The notes: a model not told the origin generated them from the sequence alone. DNA of 64,000 nt from Microbulbifer sp. A4B17 (GCF_003076275.1 NZ_CP029064.1:3234501-3298500), one strand, 5' to 3'; positions 1 to 9,920 are shown, counted from the stretch's first letter. Numbers and translations are program-made.

Positions 1-627
1 TAACGTATGCTCTCTGCTCCTATAATAACTGATTGAAAACAACAGGCTGATTAAGAAGCGGCTCTTGAATTTTCAAAGGATGGCATTTAAAAACTCTATT
101 TCAACGCATTGATGCCATACCAACTTTGCTTTGTCGTTTTAAGGGAAGGATGGTCAGTAGAAATCCACTGGGCAGAGCAAAAAAAGCTTTTATTAAAGCT
201 GGGGCTAATAGGGCTTTTATATGATATCCCTGGAGTACAAATTTTATTTTCCAGCATTCTAATGATGGTACAGCTTAAGAATACCCTTTAGTCTTAAATA
301 ATTACTACTCACTCCACTTACCTATAGTGTTCGATCAAGCAATATCGGCTTGTACCAGCGAGATATTAAAGAGATCCATACTGATTTTTAAAGCACAAAC
401 GTAGAACGGGGTAAACGTAACAGGATCACCAAGCACTCCCACGATAACACCTTAGCTAACGATTAGAGCTACTACCGGTATAACTCAGCTTAGTGAGCTT
501 TGACAGCTAGTATTCTGGAGTTTCCCCCTATAAAAGGGGCTTCATAGGATCAGGAAGCCTGCAGCCAATAAACACCCATTCAAAAGCTTCCTGAAAATCT
601 GAGCCACCTTAGCAGGCCAGGCGGGAA
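1..627. other. Gene-poor left edge
   Basis: This 627-base stretch downstream of miaE holds no gene I can support. A 60-codon open frame at 109-291 has no recognisable family, no clear ribosome site and biased composition, so I do not call it. I see no tRNA, no strong terminator and no long repeat. A small C5/G4 hairpin lies near 525-540. Confidence 0.5.
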
Positions 628-1254
628 TTACTGCCCGGTACTCTCCGGCACACCACTGTGAAAGCGGAACTGCCCATCACTGCCTTGCACTAATTCCTTT
701 TCTTTCTCCAGCAGCGCTTGAACTCTGGGTTGAATATCTTCATCAGAAGCCTTCTGGGCAAGGTGCAGGTAATCGCGGAAGTGACGCGCCTCAGATTTAA
801 GCAGGGAGAGATAAAATTTCTGCAACTCATCATCTAATTGAGGCGCAATCCGCGCAAAGCGCTCGCAGGAGCGCGCCTCGATAATAGCGCCACAAATCAA
901 CGTATCAATCAAACGTCCCGGCTCTGCGCTACGCACTTCGGCGCGAAGGCCGGCGGCGTAGCGGGAAGCACTGACGTGGGGATAGGCGATACCCCGTTTC
1001 TCCATAATCGCCAGCACCTGCTCAAAGTGGCGCAGCTCTTCACGGGCCAGACGCGACATTTTGTTCAGAAGCTCAAAGTCATTCAGGTAGCGAAACATCA
1101 GGTTCAGGGCAGTACCCGCCGCTTTTTTCTCGCAGTTGGCATGATCGATCAGCATCATTTCCGGCTCCTTCAATGCCGCCTCCACCCAGGCATCAGGCGT
1201 GGGACACAACAGGAATTCATTGATAGCGGACAGATCTGGGACTTGAGCATTCAT
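628..1254 (-). CDS. miaE: tRNA 2-methylthio-N6-isopentenyladenosine-37 hydroxylase MiaE
   Basis: MiaE is a non-haem diiron monooxygenase. It hydroxylates the isopentenyl group of ms2i6A at position 37 of tRNAs reading UNN codons, giving ms2io6A, in the cytoplasm. The 208-residue product has the expected length and ferritin-like helical layout. Two iron-ligand helices are visible: one with the string EELRHFEQ around residue 90 and one with SEARHF around residue 175, plus earlier acidic ligands in the string DHANCEKKAAG. The gene stands alone, divergent from the Tus-family gene, with about 220 bases between them. The ATG at 1254 gives the family-typical N-terminus. Identification is by recognition of the family motifs. 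Confidence 0.93.
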   Translation of the reverse strand: MNAQVPDLSAINEFLLCPTPDAWVEAALKEPEMMLIDHANCEKKAAGTALNLMFRYLNDFELLNKMSRLAREELRHFEQVLAIMEKRGIAYPHVSASRYAAGLRAEVRSAEPGRLIDTLICGAIIEARSCERFARIAPQLDDELQKFYLSLLKSEARHFRDYLHLAQKASDEDIQPRVQALLEKEKELVQGSDGQFRFHSGVPESTGQ

Positions 1255-1429
1255 AGGACGAACAAACTTAACCGGAGCAAAATAACTTGGCGCGGGATTA
1301 TAGCGGCCCTAAGTCACAAAGGCCCGCTTTTAAACCGCCAACGGACTCTACTCCCCGACTGACTAACCCTTGCAGCAATTATCCAGGAAGGTCCCTAGTG
1401 ACAAATACACTCACCTTGATAACGATTTA

Positions 1430-1449
1430 TTAAGTGCATTAATATAAAG
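1430..1449 (+). promoter_or_regulatory. Candidate Ter-like site upstream of the Tus-family gene
   Basis: The sequence TTAAGTGCATTAATATAAAG lies 24 bases before the Tus-family start. With one gap it matches about 13 of 20 positions of the Escherichia coli TerB region as I remember it, including AAGT at one end and TAAAG at the other. In E. coli TerB sits just upstream of tus and Tus represses its own gene. The match lacks the conserved central GTTGTAAC, so this is a guess based on position and weak similarity; it could equally be ordinary AT-rich promoter sequence. Confidence 0.15.
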
Positions 1450-1473
1450 ATTGCTTTTTATCCGGCATATCTG

Positions 1474-2409
1474 ATGAATGACTACAGAACTCAGGCAAAA
1501 GCTATACCACCGCTATTGGAAAACGTCCATGGCGCCGCCCAGGCCCTGAGAGAATCCCTGGAGTTGCTGCAAAATGCCGAGAAACCCTGGCAGCACTATC
1601 TACTTCAGCCCCCTTTCGCACAGGATGCCGCACTCAGTCTCAATCAGAGCTTTGAACGCCCCTATTCGCTATCAGGCGATCTCTACTCACAACTCGACTA
1701 TCTGGAGCCCATTAGCGCCGGAGGAGATGCCCGCGCTACTTTACAGGTACCGGGTTTATTGGCAGTGCCGGCCAAAACCCTTGAGCTTGCCCAACAACTC
1801 AATAACCACAAAGAGATCTTTGCCAAGGCTATTGCCGAACTCCGTAGCGCCCTCGCAGAGCGGCCAGTGGCCGAACAGGATCGCACTGTGCGGGAAATCC
1901 TTGCGGATGCTGGGTACCCCCGCGCACATCTACGCCAATGCTACCGCCTGGTGTTGATGTGCCCGAAGCGGCCCGATGCCATCACTCTTTCATGGATCAA
2001 GGCGCGTAAATCCATTCGCAAGGTCACGGTGAAATGGTGTGAAAAGAAGTTGGTGCAGCTCGACCCTCAGGGGTCCGATCCCGGTATCCAATACCAGCGC
2101 CAGCTACTCGCCGGGCTACATAAAAGCCAGCAGGAGGATTTACGCCAGGTGCAAGTGCAGAGTCGCCCCAATCTCCAGGTAGCGGAAATCTTCTATGGGC
2201 ACAAGTTAAGAGAGGAAGAGGAGTATCACCAGGTTGGCTATTCCTCCATGCCGATTCTGGTGGAGGCCAATGAGGCCGGGCAGCTGCCCGAATTCACCCG
2301 AGTCGACCACCAGCCGAGCTTGAGCCGGCGGCGCCAGCGACGGGATCTGGCAATTGCCAGCGAACCCTTTCTACCAGCGCTCAGAGTATTTTTGCGCCAA
2401 CAGCGCTGA
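1474..2409 (+). CDS. tus: DNA replication terminus site-binding protein, Tus family
   Basis: Tus proteins bind Ter sites as monomers and block the replisome from one direction, trapping forks in the terminus. The 311-residue length equals that of E. coli Tus (309). Collinear similarity is visible: LQVPGLLAVP around residue 90 corresponds to the VRLPGVLCYQ segment of E. coli Tus. The stretch around residues 150-195 (YRLVLMCPKRPDAITLSWI, then a K/R-rich helix ending in LEK-like KKL) corresponds to its YRTLTVLHDPATLRFGW segment. A basic segment near residues 215-245 matches the interdomain DNA-contact region, with QVQSRPNLQVAEIFYGHK comparable to VKVQPIARVWYKGD. No clear Shine-Dalgarno precedes the ATG. 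Outside Enterobacterales and their plasmids the family is uncommon, which makes it notable here. Confidence 0.8.
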   Translation: MNDYRTQAKAIPPLLENVHGAAQALRESLELLQNAEKPWQHYLLQPPFAQDAALSLNQSFERPYSLSGDLYSQLDYLEPISAGGDARATLQVPGLLAVPAKTLELAQQLNNHKEIFAKAIAELRSALAERPVAEQDRTVREILADAGYPRAHLRQCYRLVLMCPKRPDAITLSWIKARKSIRKVTVKWCEKKLVQLDPQGSDPGIQYQRQLLAGLHKSQQEDLRQVQVQSRPNLQVAEIFYGHKLREEEEYHQVGYSSMPILVEANEAGQLPEFTRVDHQPSLSRRRQRRDLAIASEPFLPALRVFLRQQR

Positions 2410-2414
2410 ATCCA

Positions 2415-2431
2415 AGCCCCCAAATGGGGCT
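2415..2431. terminator. Weak bidirectional hairpin between convergent genes
   Basis: AGCCCC and GGGGCT pair around a 5-base loop (CAAAT) in the 43-base gap between the Tus-family gene and the convergent DUF1289 gene. A T-run follows only after eight bases on the plus strand, so it is a weak terminator candidate. Confidence 0.35.
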
Positions 2432-2452
2432 GCCATCAATTTTTGAACCGTC

Positions 2453-2902
2453 TTATGTAATACCAGGCGCCACATAGCGCTGGTAATAGGCGACAGACAG
2501 TGCGTAAAAATCTTCATCAATAAGGCGGCGAATTTCCACCAGTGAGACGCCGCGCGCCTGCGCAGTGGCCTGCAATCCAAACGCTTTCAAGTCGGCTATT
2601 TGGCTGGCACCTGCCCGCAACAGTTCAAACACCCAACAGTAGGGATTTTGACTTTCATCAAAACGGACCCGCTGGTGATGGAGCTGCTCCAATAGCATCT
2701 CGCGATCCACGATCTCCAATTGGCTGCGCACTGCGTTCACCAAATACCCTTCGCGGCGCTCAGCAATTACCCGGCGCTGTTCTTCACTGTAGGCATTCCA
2801 ATCAATCACCTCGTGTGCAAAGCGCTTGCAACCACGACAAACATCATCGCCAATTCCCGTGGAACAAACACCGATACAGGGCGTGCGAACCTTCTTATAC
2901 AT
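2453..2902 (-). CDS. DUF1289 domain protein (cysteine-rich, YdhL-like)
   Basis: The N-terminal quarter carries the four-cysteine DUF1289 signature: CIGVCSTGIGDDVCRGCKR at residues 9-27, followed by EVIDWNAYSEEQRRVIAER. These proteins probably bind a metal or an iron-sulfur cluster, but their function is unknown. The remaining ~90 residues are mainly helical (LLEQLHHQRVRFDESQNPYCW onward) and I do not recognise them as a separate domain. At 149 residues it is longer than the minimal DUF1289 protein (about 60-80). The gene converges with the Tus-family gene and is divergent from acnB. The start is an ATG, and the cysteine motif begins immediately after it, so it cannot lie far inside. Confidence 0.82.
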   Translation of the reverse strand: MYKKVRTPCIGVCSTGIGDDVCRGCKRFAHEVIDWNAYSEEQRRVIAERREGYLVNAVRSQLEIVDREMLLEQLHHQRVRFDESQNPYCWVFELLRAGASQIADLKAFGLQATAQARGVSLVEIRRLIDEDFYALSVAYYQRYVAPGIT

Positions 2903-3206
2903 TAACTATCCGACCAACCTATTTATGCCGCCCGCGCGGCCTTCAAATTGCGCGTAGCCTATTTTGTTTCCGCCGCCAAGAAAAGGGGGGAAGTACCAGC
3001 TTCCAAACCACTATAATTCACCTGGCAAATAGTCATAATTCACTTAAATTATTGATTTTTCGATAAACTTAACAGCAGTAGGGCTTTCCTGTAGTATTCG
3101 CCCCCCGCCATCAGCGGCCTCGAAAAAAAAATCCCGGCTGACAGTTAATAGACCGGGAATTCCACCCGCTGTAGGTGCCACCCCACACACCAAGAGGGAC
3201 TTATCA
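2903..3206. promoter_or_regulatory. Divergent promoter region between the DUF1289 gene and acnB
   Basis: These 304 bases separate two divergent genes and must carry both promoters. I cannot pick confident -35/-10 boxes. The only clear signal is the acnB ribosome site AGAGGGA at 3193-3199, seven bases before the GTG start. Confidence 0.5.
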
Positions 3207-5822
3207 GTGCTTGAAGCCTATCGCAAACACGTCGCCGAACGCGCCGAACAAGGCATTCCGCCAAAGCCATTGGACGCCGAGCAAGTCGCCGGCCTGGTTG
3301 AATTGCTGAAAAATCCGCCAAAAAGCGAAGAACAGGAACTGGTTGACCTGCTCACCCAACGCGTTCCACCGGGCGTTGACGAAGCCGCTTATGTTAAAGC
3401 TGGCTTCCTGTCCGCCATCATTAAAGGTGAAGCAGAATCCCCGCTGATCGATCGCAAACACGCTGTAGAGCTGCTGGGCCAAATGCTGGGCGGCTACAAC
3501 ATCTCCACCCTGGTCGAGCTGCTGGACGACAAAGATCTGGCCGAACTGGCTGCCGAGCAGCTAAAAGGCACTCTGCTGATGTTTGACGCCTTCCACGATG
3601 TGGAAGAGAAAGCCAAATCCGGCAACGAATTCGCCAAAGCGGTAATGCAATCCTGGGCTGACGCCGAGTGGTTCACCAAGCGCAATAAAGTGCCCGAGAG
3701 CATCAAAGTTGCTGTATTCAAGGTAACTGGCGAAACCAACACCGACGACCTGTCTCCGGCACCGGATGCCTGGTCCCGTCCGGACATCCCCCTGCACGCG
3801 CTGGCCATGTACAAAATGAAGCGCGACGGCCTGGAGCCAGAAGAAGCAGGCGTTACCGGTCCGCTGAAGCAGATCGAAGAAGTTAAAGCCAAGGGCCTGC
3901 CCGTTGCTTTCGTTGGCGACGTAGTAGGTACCGGTTCTTCCCGTAAGTCCGCCACCAACTCCGTGCTGTGGTACTTCGGTGAAGAAATGCCTGGCGTACC
4001 TAACAAGAAGGGCGGCGGTATTTGTATCGGCGGTAAAGTTGCCCCGATCTTCTACAACACCATGGAAGATGCCGGCGCGCTGGTATTCGAAGCCCCCGTT
4101 GACGAACTGGGCATGGGCGACGTTATCGAGATCCGCCCTTACGACGGCAAGATCCTGGCCGAAGACGGCAAAGTCCTGTCTGAATTCCAACTGAAGTCTG
4201 ACGTACTGCTGGACGAAGTTCAGGCTGGCGGTCGTATCAACCTGATCATCGGTCGCGGCCTGACCGGCAAAGCCCGTGAAGCCCTGGGCCTGGCGCCTTC
4301 CGAGCTGTTCCGCAAGCCTGAGCAGCCCGCCGACACTGGTAAGGGTTACACCCTGGCGCAGAAGATGGTTGGTAAAGCCTGTGGCGTTGAAGGTATCCGT
4401 CCGGGCACCTACTGCGAACCGAAAATGACCACCGTGGGCTCCCAGGACACCACTGGCCCCATGACCCGTGACGAACTGAAAGACCTGGCCTGCCTCGGCT
4501 TCTCCGCCGACCTGGTAATGCAGTCCTTCTGTCACACTGCTGCCTACCCCAAGCCTGTCGATATCGACACCCAGCACACCCTGCCGGACTTCATCATGAA
4601 TCGCGGCGGTGTTTCCCTGCGTCCGGCTGACGGCATCATCCACAGCTGGCTGAACCGCATGCTGCTGCCGGACACCGTAGGTACCGGTGGTGACTCCCAC
4701 ACCCGCTTCCCCATGGGTATCTCCTTCCCGGCAGGTTCCGGTCTGGTAGCTTTCGCCGCCGCTACCGGTGTTATGCCGCTGGATATGCCTGAGTCCGTAC
4801 TGGTGCGCTTCAAGGGCAAAATGCAGCCCGGCATCACCCTGCGCGACCTGGTTCACGCCATTCCTCTCTACGCCATCAAGCAGGGCCTGCTGACCGTTGA
4901 GAAGAAAGGCAAGAAGAACATCTTCTCCGGCCGCATCCTCGAGATCGAAGGCCTGGAAGACCTGACTGTAGAGCAGGCATTCGAGCTGTCCGACGCCTCC
5001 GCCGAGCGCTCCGCTGCTGGCTGTACCATCAAGCTGTCCGAAGACACCATGTCTGAGTACCTGCGCTCCAACGTAACTCTGTTGCGCTGGATGATCGCTG
5101 AAGGTTACGGCTCCAAGCGCACCCTGGAGCGCCGTGCGCGCGCCATGGAAGAGTGGCTGGCCAACCCGAAACTGATGGAAGCGGACGCCGACGCCGAGTA
5201 CCTGGAAGTGATCGAGATCGATCTGGCCGAGATCAAAGAGCCGATCGTATGTGCTCCTAACGACCCGGACGACGCACGCCTGCTATCCGACGTTGCTGGC
5301 GACAAGGTAGACGAAGTCTTTATCGGCTCCTGTATGACCAACATCGGTCACTTCCGCGCTGCCGGTAAATTGCTGCAAGAACACAAAGGTGGCATCTCCA
5401 CACGCATGTGGATCTCTCCGCCCACCAAGATGGACGAGCACCAGTTGATGGAAGAGGGTTACTACAACATCTACGGTTCTGCCGGTGCCCGCACCGAGAT
5501 GCCCGGATGTTCCCTGTGCATGGGTAACCAGGCGCGTGTGGCTCCGAACAGCACCGTACTGTCTACCTCTACCCGTAACTTCCCCAACCGTCTGGGCGAT
5601 GGTGCCAACGTGTACCTGACCTCCGCTGAGCTGGCTTCTGTAGGCGCCATCCTAGGTAAACTGCCGACTCCGGCTGAGTACCAGGAATACGCACAGAACC
5701 TGGACTCCATGTCCAGCGAGATCTACCGCTACCTGAACTTTGATCAGATTGAAGACTTCCAGAAGTCTGCCGAAGAAGGCAAGCGCATCGCCGCGACTGA
5801 GATCCAGGAAGTGAATGTCTAA
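3207..5822 (+). CDS. acnB: Aconitate hydratase B (AcnB)
   Basis: AcnB is the main TCA-cycle aconitase. It interconverts citrate and isocitrate in the cytoplasm with a [4Fe-4S] cluster and also dehydrates 2-methylisocitrate. The 871 residues match the family (865 in E. coli). The N-terminal HEAT-like domain (residues 1-160, starting [18 protein letters not shown]) and the swivel domain come before the catalytic domains, the order specific to type B. Cluster-ligand regions are visible as FIGSCMTN around residue 710 and CSLCMGNQ around 772. The substrate-binding strings [10 protein letters not shown] and [12 protein letters not shown] ISFPAGSG are also present. The start is a GTG chosen because of the Shine-Dalgarno at 3193-3199. 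Codon use is regular and C-rich, as expected for a highly expressed gene. Confidence 0.97.
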   Translation: MLEAYRKHVAERAEQGIPPKPLDAEQVAGLVELLKNPPKSEEQELVDLLTQRVPPGVDEAAYVKAGFLSAIIKGEAESPLIDRKHAVELLGQMLGGYNISTLVELLDDKDLAELAAEQLKGTLLMFDAFHDVEEKAKSGNEFAKAVMQSWADAEWFTKRNKVPESIKVAVFKVTGETNTDDLSPAPDAWSRPDIPLHALAMYKMKRDGLEPEEAGVTGPLKQIEEVKAKGLPVAFVGDVVGTGSSRKSATNSVLWYFGEEMPGVPNKKGGGICIGGKVAPIFYNTMEDAGALVFEAPVDELGMGDVIEIRPYDGKILAEDGKVLSEFQLKSDVLLDEVQAGGRINLIIGRGLTGKAREALGLAPSELFRKPEQPADTGKGYTLAQKMVGKACGVEGIRPGTYCEPKMTTVGSQDTTGPMTRDELKDLACLGFSADLVMQSFCHTAAYPKPVDIDTQHTLPDFIMNRGGVSLRPADGIIHSWLNRMLLPDTVGTGGDSHTRFPMGISFPAGSGLVAFAAATGVMPLDMPESVLVRFKGKMQPGITLRDLVHAIPLYAIKQGLLTVEKKGKKNIFSGRILEIEGLEDLTVEQAFELSDASAERSAAGCTIKLSEDTMSEYLRSNVTLLRWMIAEGYGSKRTLERRARAMEEWLANPKLMEADADAEYLEVIEIDLAEIKEPIVCAPNDPDDARLLSDVAGDKVDEVFIGSCMTNIGHFRAAGKLLQEHKGGISTRMWISPPTKMDEHQLMEEGYYNIYGSAGARTEMPGCSLCMGNQARVAPNSTVLSTSTRNFPNRLGDGANVYLTSAELASVGAILGKLPTPAEYQEYAQNLDSMSSEIYRYLNFDQIEDFQKSAEEGKRIAATEIQEVNV

Positions 5823-5842
5823 GTGACAGCCTGATCCAGACT

Positions 5843-5873
5843 AAAAGCCCCGCTATTTAGCGGGGCTTTTTTT
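5843..5873 (+). terminator. Rho-independent terminator of acnB
   Basis: The arms AAAAGCCCCGCTA and TAGCGGGGCTTTT form a perfect 13-bp stem ending in a T-run, 20 bases after the acnB stop. The flanking A and T runs would allow it to work in both directions. Confidence 0.93.
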
Positions 5874-6353
5874 GCGTATTGAAAATTCATCCAATTAGTG
5901 CCCTCCAGCCAAGCAGAACCCAATTTATCGGCATAAATATTTCACATCACTCAAATCCCACAGAAAGCCTTAAAGTCATACCGCTACAACTGCTGGCGAA
6001 TCACTATTGAAGCCTTCAAGAACTCTTCTGAGAACTGTAAGTACACTCCTACGACCGAGATCCATTGAATTGCTCTTTAAATAAAAGAATAAATAACAAA
6101 AAAAACGCCACTTTGTGAAGTTATATATTGCCCTACCCAAAACCATCATCTAAATTGAAAAATTCGCATCTGTAAAAGACTTACTGGAAGCAAAAATTGC
6201 AAAAACAGTAAGCTTAAACAATTAAAATGATCTTCAACAAAATATGGATATCAATCAACCTTAAAAATAAACAGAAGCTATCACTTCCACCAAATTAAAT
6301 CCGATATTCAACCAAATTATAAAATCATTGTGAACCCAATAGAATTTCTTTAA
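5874..6353. other. AT-rich intergenic region before the sulfotransferase gene
   Basis: These 480 bases mark the switch from housekeeping to accessory DNA. The stretch is clearly AT-richer than acnB, with many A-runs, and I find no gene, RNA or repeat in it. It presumably carries the promoter of the following gene, but no box stands out. Confidence 0.45.
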
Positions 6354-7172
6354 ATGAAAAAATTATTGATAAAGTTAAGCCGTCCCACATTGAAAAATTT
6401 TCCAGTAAAAATCACCTCCCCACCTAAAATATTTTTTTGCCATATCCCAAAATGTGCAGGCTCTTCCTTACACTCCGCCATTAGCTCTCAATACTATGAA
6501 CCAAATAAATTAGGCAGTTTCAGTATCAAACGGGCGGTGAGTAAAAGAACAGCAGATATTTTAGAAATACCAATGATGTCAGTACGAGAGACCGTAATGG
6601 TCCACAATCTATCTATAAAGTCTAATTATTACGGTCATGGTCACTCATTCTGCCGCCCACAAGTTGTAAAGAACTTTTCTGATGAATGGAATTTTTTGAC
6701 GGTATTAAGAAATCCTGTCGATAGGTGGATATCCTTGTACACCTACAATACCTACAAGAAAAGTCAGTGGGATAGAAACGCCCTCCCCCTGAATAAATAT
6801 ATCGAATCTGAAGTTGGAAATATGGCGGGGCAAGCATTTATTCGATATTTTTCCAATTTCAACGGCTCCTGCGCATCAGAACATATAGAACAAGCCTTAC
6901 AAAACTTACACCAGTTCTCTATTGTTGGGACCACTGGCCACCTGGATATACTAACCACTCAAATCGCAAAAGATTTTGATATCAAGCTAGACATCCCCAA
7001 AATCAATAAAAATCCCAACAGTAAACTTTCCTTGGAAATCAAATCAGACTCAAAAACAGTCAAAAAGATTGAGAAGGTTTGTCAATACGATATGGAGATC
7101 TACGAGAGATTTACCGACGAGCATGGGACAATATATTCCGGCAAGAGTAGAAAGTGGATATCAAAACGTTAA
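6354..7172 (+). CDS. Sulfotransferase family 2-type protein
   Basis: This probably transfers a sulfuryl group from PAPS to a carbohydrate or another acceptor. The 5'-phosphosulfate-binding loop is visible near residue 30 (FFCHIPKCAGSSLH) and the 3'-phosphate-binding segment near residue 120 (FLTVLRNPVDRWISLY). Both are diagnostic of the P-loop sulfotransferases related to carbohydrate and heparan-sulfate enzymes. No signal peptide or clear membrane segment is seen, so it is likely cytoplasmic. The 272-residue length is normal. The next intact plus-strand gene encodes a glycosyltransferase/alginate-lyase-like protein, so the pair may act on a sulfated polysaccharide; this is inference. No ribosome site precedes the ATG, and base composition is AT-rich, suggesting transfer. 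Confidence 0.82.
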   Translation: MKKLLIKLSRPTLKNFPVKITSPPKIFFCHIPKCAGSSLHSAISSQYYEPNKLGSFSIKRAVSKRTADILEIPMMSVRETVMVHNLSIKSNYYGHGHSFCRPQVVKNFSDEWNFLTVLRNPVDRWISLYTYNTYKKSQWDRNALPLNKYIESEVGNMAGQAFIRYFSNFNGSCASEHIEQALQNLHQFSIVGTTGHLDILTTQIAKDFDIKLDIPKINKNPNSKLSLEIKSDSKTVKKIEKVCQYDMEIYERFTDEHGTIYSGKSRKWISKR

Positions 7173-7189
7173 TAACTGATCAATTAATG

Positions 7190-7746
7190 GCATGCTAATA
7201 ATAACTCTAGAGACAGTAAATCCATTTAAAACACCCATTATCCCTATAACTAAAAAAATAAGAGGTCGAACTACAGACAAAACAAAGTAGATTTTTTCAA
7301 GTAAAGATAGGGCAATATCGAAATCCACACAGAAATATTCAAGCTCCCCTCTGAGCAAGTAGCTCACGCACGTATTTCCATACACCCCACATAGATCACC
7401 TGTACCAGCATTTACCACAACTGTCAGGGCTCCATATCCAGGTGAAACCTATAACCCCTAAGCTTTGATCAAGTTGCAGGCATTCATAATAACCACGAAA
7501 AAACCAGGCAGTTTGGCGCAAAATTTTTTGTCTTCCAGAGGTACCTCTATTTTTACTTGGCCAAGAGTAATAAATATCCCATATGGCGTATTTTTCATCC
7601 AAAAATCTCGTGCCAAGCCCTAAAATGAATCCAGCTATAATTATTTGTAGGCCGTAAGAAGCAAGTTCGACCACAATCAATTTATCGGTAGACAACAAGT
7701 AATTGCTTAAGAAACCAAAGCCGAATAATAAGAACATAGATGCCAA
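7190..7746 (-). pseudogene. Possible decayed membrane-protein gene
   Basis: Two overlapping minus-strand frames (7746-7396 and 7418-7161) each encode hydrophobic segments and could be pieces of one frameshifted membrane protein. The upstream piece has FLLFGFGFLSNYLL and then AGFILGLGTRF. The latter resembles the AGFLVGFGTR motif of YeeE/YedE-type transporters, but the cysteine motif expected after it is absent. The downstream piece has a hydrophobic stretch ending FLVIGIMGVLNGF. The 5' end overlaps the start of the following plus-strand gene. I cannot name the ancestor with confidence; both frames may be chance. Confidence 0.25.
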
Positions 7747-9905
7747 TGCCTATCAAACATTCTGCTCATGAAAAAGAAACAATAGCACTCTACGAGAACA
7801 GCTTTTGGTTAAGGTGGCGAGCTCGGTGGATATTTTTCATTAGTAAACTGAAAAGAAAAACTCTGAAATATGCCAAGCGTATAGCCAAAATCATTATTCT
7901 CAGGCACCGGCACTTTCCTACTTTTTACTTTCCTAACAATCGCCCCTCCTACCCCAAAACCAGACCGGTTGAGACCTATAATACTTCAATAGATAAAACC
8001 CAGACTTTTATTCTCTACAGAATAATCGGCAATGACCTGGTCCCCCGGCACAGTGCAGGGCAATCCCGCAAGAATCTTGAATTCATTTTGCAACATGAAC
8101 CGTTGCTGGAAGGCTGCGAGAAGATATTTATCCTCAATCGAATTGTCGACCCAAATGAAGAACAAGCCATTGTTAAATTACTCTGTGACTATCAACAGGC
8201 CTATCTGAGAATCCCCTTTAGTTGGGACGACTACAAAAAAGCTGAGTGGAATATTCTGGATTACCCCATCAGCTATGCGCCCTATAAATTAAAAGACCTG
8301 AAACTACGCCAGGATTTGGCAGTGCAAGCAGAGTTGAGCCTTTATCGCCATAAAAATAACTATGTAATGAATAATAACGGCGCGAGGAATCTTGCTCTGC
8401 AAGATGGAAGATCAAAAGCTGACTGGATATTACCTTGGGATGGTAACTGCTTTGTGAGCCAAGCGGCTTGGCGGGCAATAAAGCAGCAAGTGCTCAACAA
8501 TATCGCTTACCCGTACCATGTTATTCCAATGGCAAGACTATTGGACAACCAATCAATACTGTGTACAGACTTTGAACCGGAACCGACAGAAGAGCCACAA
8601 ATACTATTCCGATCTGATAGTACAGAGAAATTTGATAGCCGTTTTTGCTACGGGAGACGCCCCAAAGTAGAGCTGTTGTGGCGTCTTGGGGTCCCAGGGA
8701 AATGGGATGACTGGGCTATTTTTCCCTGGGACCTTCCCTGTCCCGATTACTCTAAAGACGCAGGCCATTACACTCAGGGCGCCTGGGTAGCCAGACTATT
8801 TTCTGGCAAACCACATCTGGAAAGAAAAGATCAACAATCCAGCCGGGAGCGAGGAGAGACCCGCTCCGAAGCCATTCTTACCATGCTTGATCAACTGGAT
8901 GATTCCAGCTACTCCAACAACACAAGTACCACTACCAGTTTGTTAACCAGAGTAACCTGTACAAGCCACTGTGATGGCTCCAATCTAGCGCTATTGAAAG
9001 AGGCCACCAAAAGAGCAGCAGGAAAAAAACACCAGATAGAGTCTTATTCTGTTAATCAATTGCTACAGGATTTAGTGATTGGCAGCCTTGCACAATGCCA
9101 TTCTGCAAGATCCGAATTCTGCCAACTAATCGGCAATAACCTCAATAAGCTCTTCCCTGACACCCAGGAAAAAGAATGCAGCAAACGACTAAAAGTGGCG
9201 GACCCCAGTCTACTGACTCTTTTCCTTTTCACTATAAAAACACTAAAACAAAGACAAGATCCTGGTACGATTAATACTGAACGACTGGATATCCATCTTG
9301 AAGATCATCTCAACTGGCTTATAAAAAGCCATCCTGGGCAAATCATGCGCTCCAAGTCGACATATATCGGCACACAGTATGACCTACTGGTTTCCGCAAT
9401 AAGTCTCTACTTCGGACAAACACAAACTGCCAAGAAGACTTTTAGGGACTCCCGATTTCGGATACTCGAGCAGTTTGATACATCAAACGAAAAACACCTG
9501 ACACGCAGAACAAAAAATAATCTCCACCACGAATGCCTCAACCTGCAGCTATGGATATACCTTGCGGAGCTTGCAAAAACAATTGATGAGGACCTCTGGA
9601 ATTTTACTGCAAGAAACGGCAATGGAATCCAACAGGCAATTCGCAGATTCCTAAAAAAATTTGAAAACTACAAAACATTTAGTAAGTTTGACAAGCAAAG
9701 GCTTCTTCCAATTTCCGACGCATACCGACAGCAATATGTAGAACCTTTTAACTTGCCAAGCAGGTTCAAAACTGGCCCTATCAGCCAATGCAAGCCTGTT
9801 TTTCCAATAGAGACGGGCATCTTTCCATTTTGGAACCTGGGTGCTGGAACAATTCCTAACCATCCGAAAACATCCAAAAAGTTAACACCTGAATACCAGG
9901 AATAG
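7740..9905 (+). CDS. Two-domain protein: glycosyltransferase-like N-terminus and alginate-lyase-like C-terminus
   Basis: The 721-residue protein has no signal peptide but a basic, partly hydrophobic N-terminus (residues 25-55). Residues 88-250 resemble a nucleotide-sugar transferase fold: a first strand TFILYRIIGNDL followed by RHSAGQSRKNLEFIL, then IFILNRIVDPNEE, and an acidic motif ADWILPWDGNCF near 227-238 that could play the DxD metal-binding part. Residues 480-660 resemble the alpha/alpha-toroid of PL5-type alginate lyases: YIGTQYDLLVSAISLYFG near 541 and HHECLNLQLWIYLAELA near 597. In active enzymes the first motif normally reads NNHxxWYD; here the Asn-His pair is missing, so lyase activity is doubtful. 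It may make or modify an extracellular glycan together with the upstream sulfotransferase. Domain assignment is by motif resemblance only. Confidence 0.6.
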   Translation: MPMPIKHSAHEKETIALYENSFWLRWRARWIFFISKLKRKTLKYAKRIAKIIILRHRHFPTFYFPNNRPSYPKTRPVETYNTSIDKTQTFILYRIIGNDLVPRHSAGQSRKNLEFILQHEPLLEGCEKIFILNRIVDPNEEQAIVKLLCDYQQAYLRIPFSWDDYKKAEWNILDYPISYAPYKLKDLKLRQDLAVQAELSLYRHKNNYVMNNNGARNLALQDGRSKADWILPWDGNCFVSQAAWRAIKQQVLNNIAYPYHVIPMARLLDNQSILCTDFEPEPTEEPQILFRSDSTEKFDSRFCYGRRPKVELLWRLGVPGKWDDWAIFPWDLPCPDYSKDAGHYTQGAWVARLFSGKPHLERKDQQSSRERGETRSEAILTMLDQLDDSSYSNNTSTTTSLLTRVTCTSHCDGSNLALLKEATKRAAGKKHQIESYSVNQLLQDLVIGSLAQCHSARSEFCQLIGNNLNKLFPDTQEKECSKRLKVADPSLLTLFLFTIKTLKQRQDPGTINTERLDIHLEDHLNWLIKSHPGQIMRSKSTYIGTQYDLLVSAISLYFGQTQTAKKTFRDSRFRILEQFDTSNEKHLTRRTKNNLHHECLNLQLWIYLAELAKTIDEDLWNFTARNGNGIQQAIRRFLKKFENYKTFSKFDKQRLLPISDAYRQQYVEPFNLPSRFKTGPISQCKPVFPIETGIFPFWNLGAGTIPNHPKTSKKLTPEYQE

Positions 9906-9920
9906 GGAATCTATAAACTA

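Noticed and set aside
109..291. 60-codon plus-strand open frame
   Set aside because: No ribosome site, no family, no conserved pattern; frames of this length are expected by chance.
3561..4856. 431-codon minus-strand open frame
   Set aside because: It is the shadow of acnB, whose biased codons remove stops on the other strand; its His/Gly/Val-rich translation has no family features.
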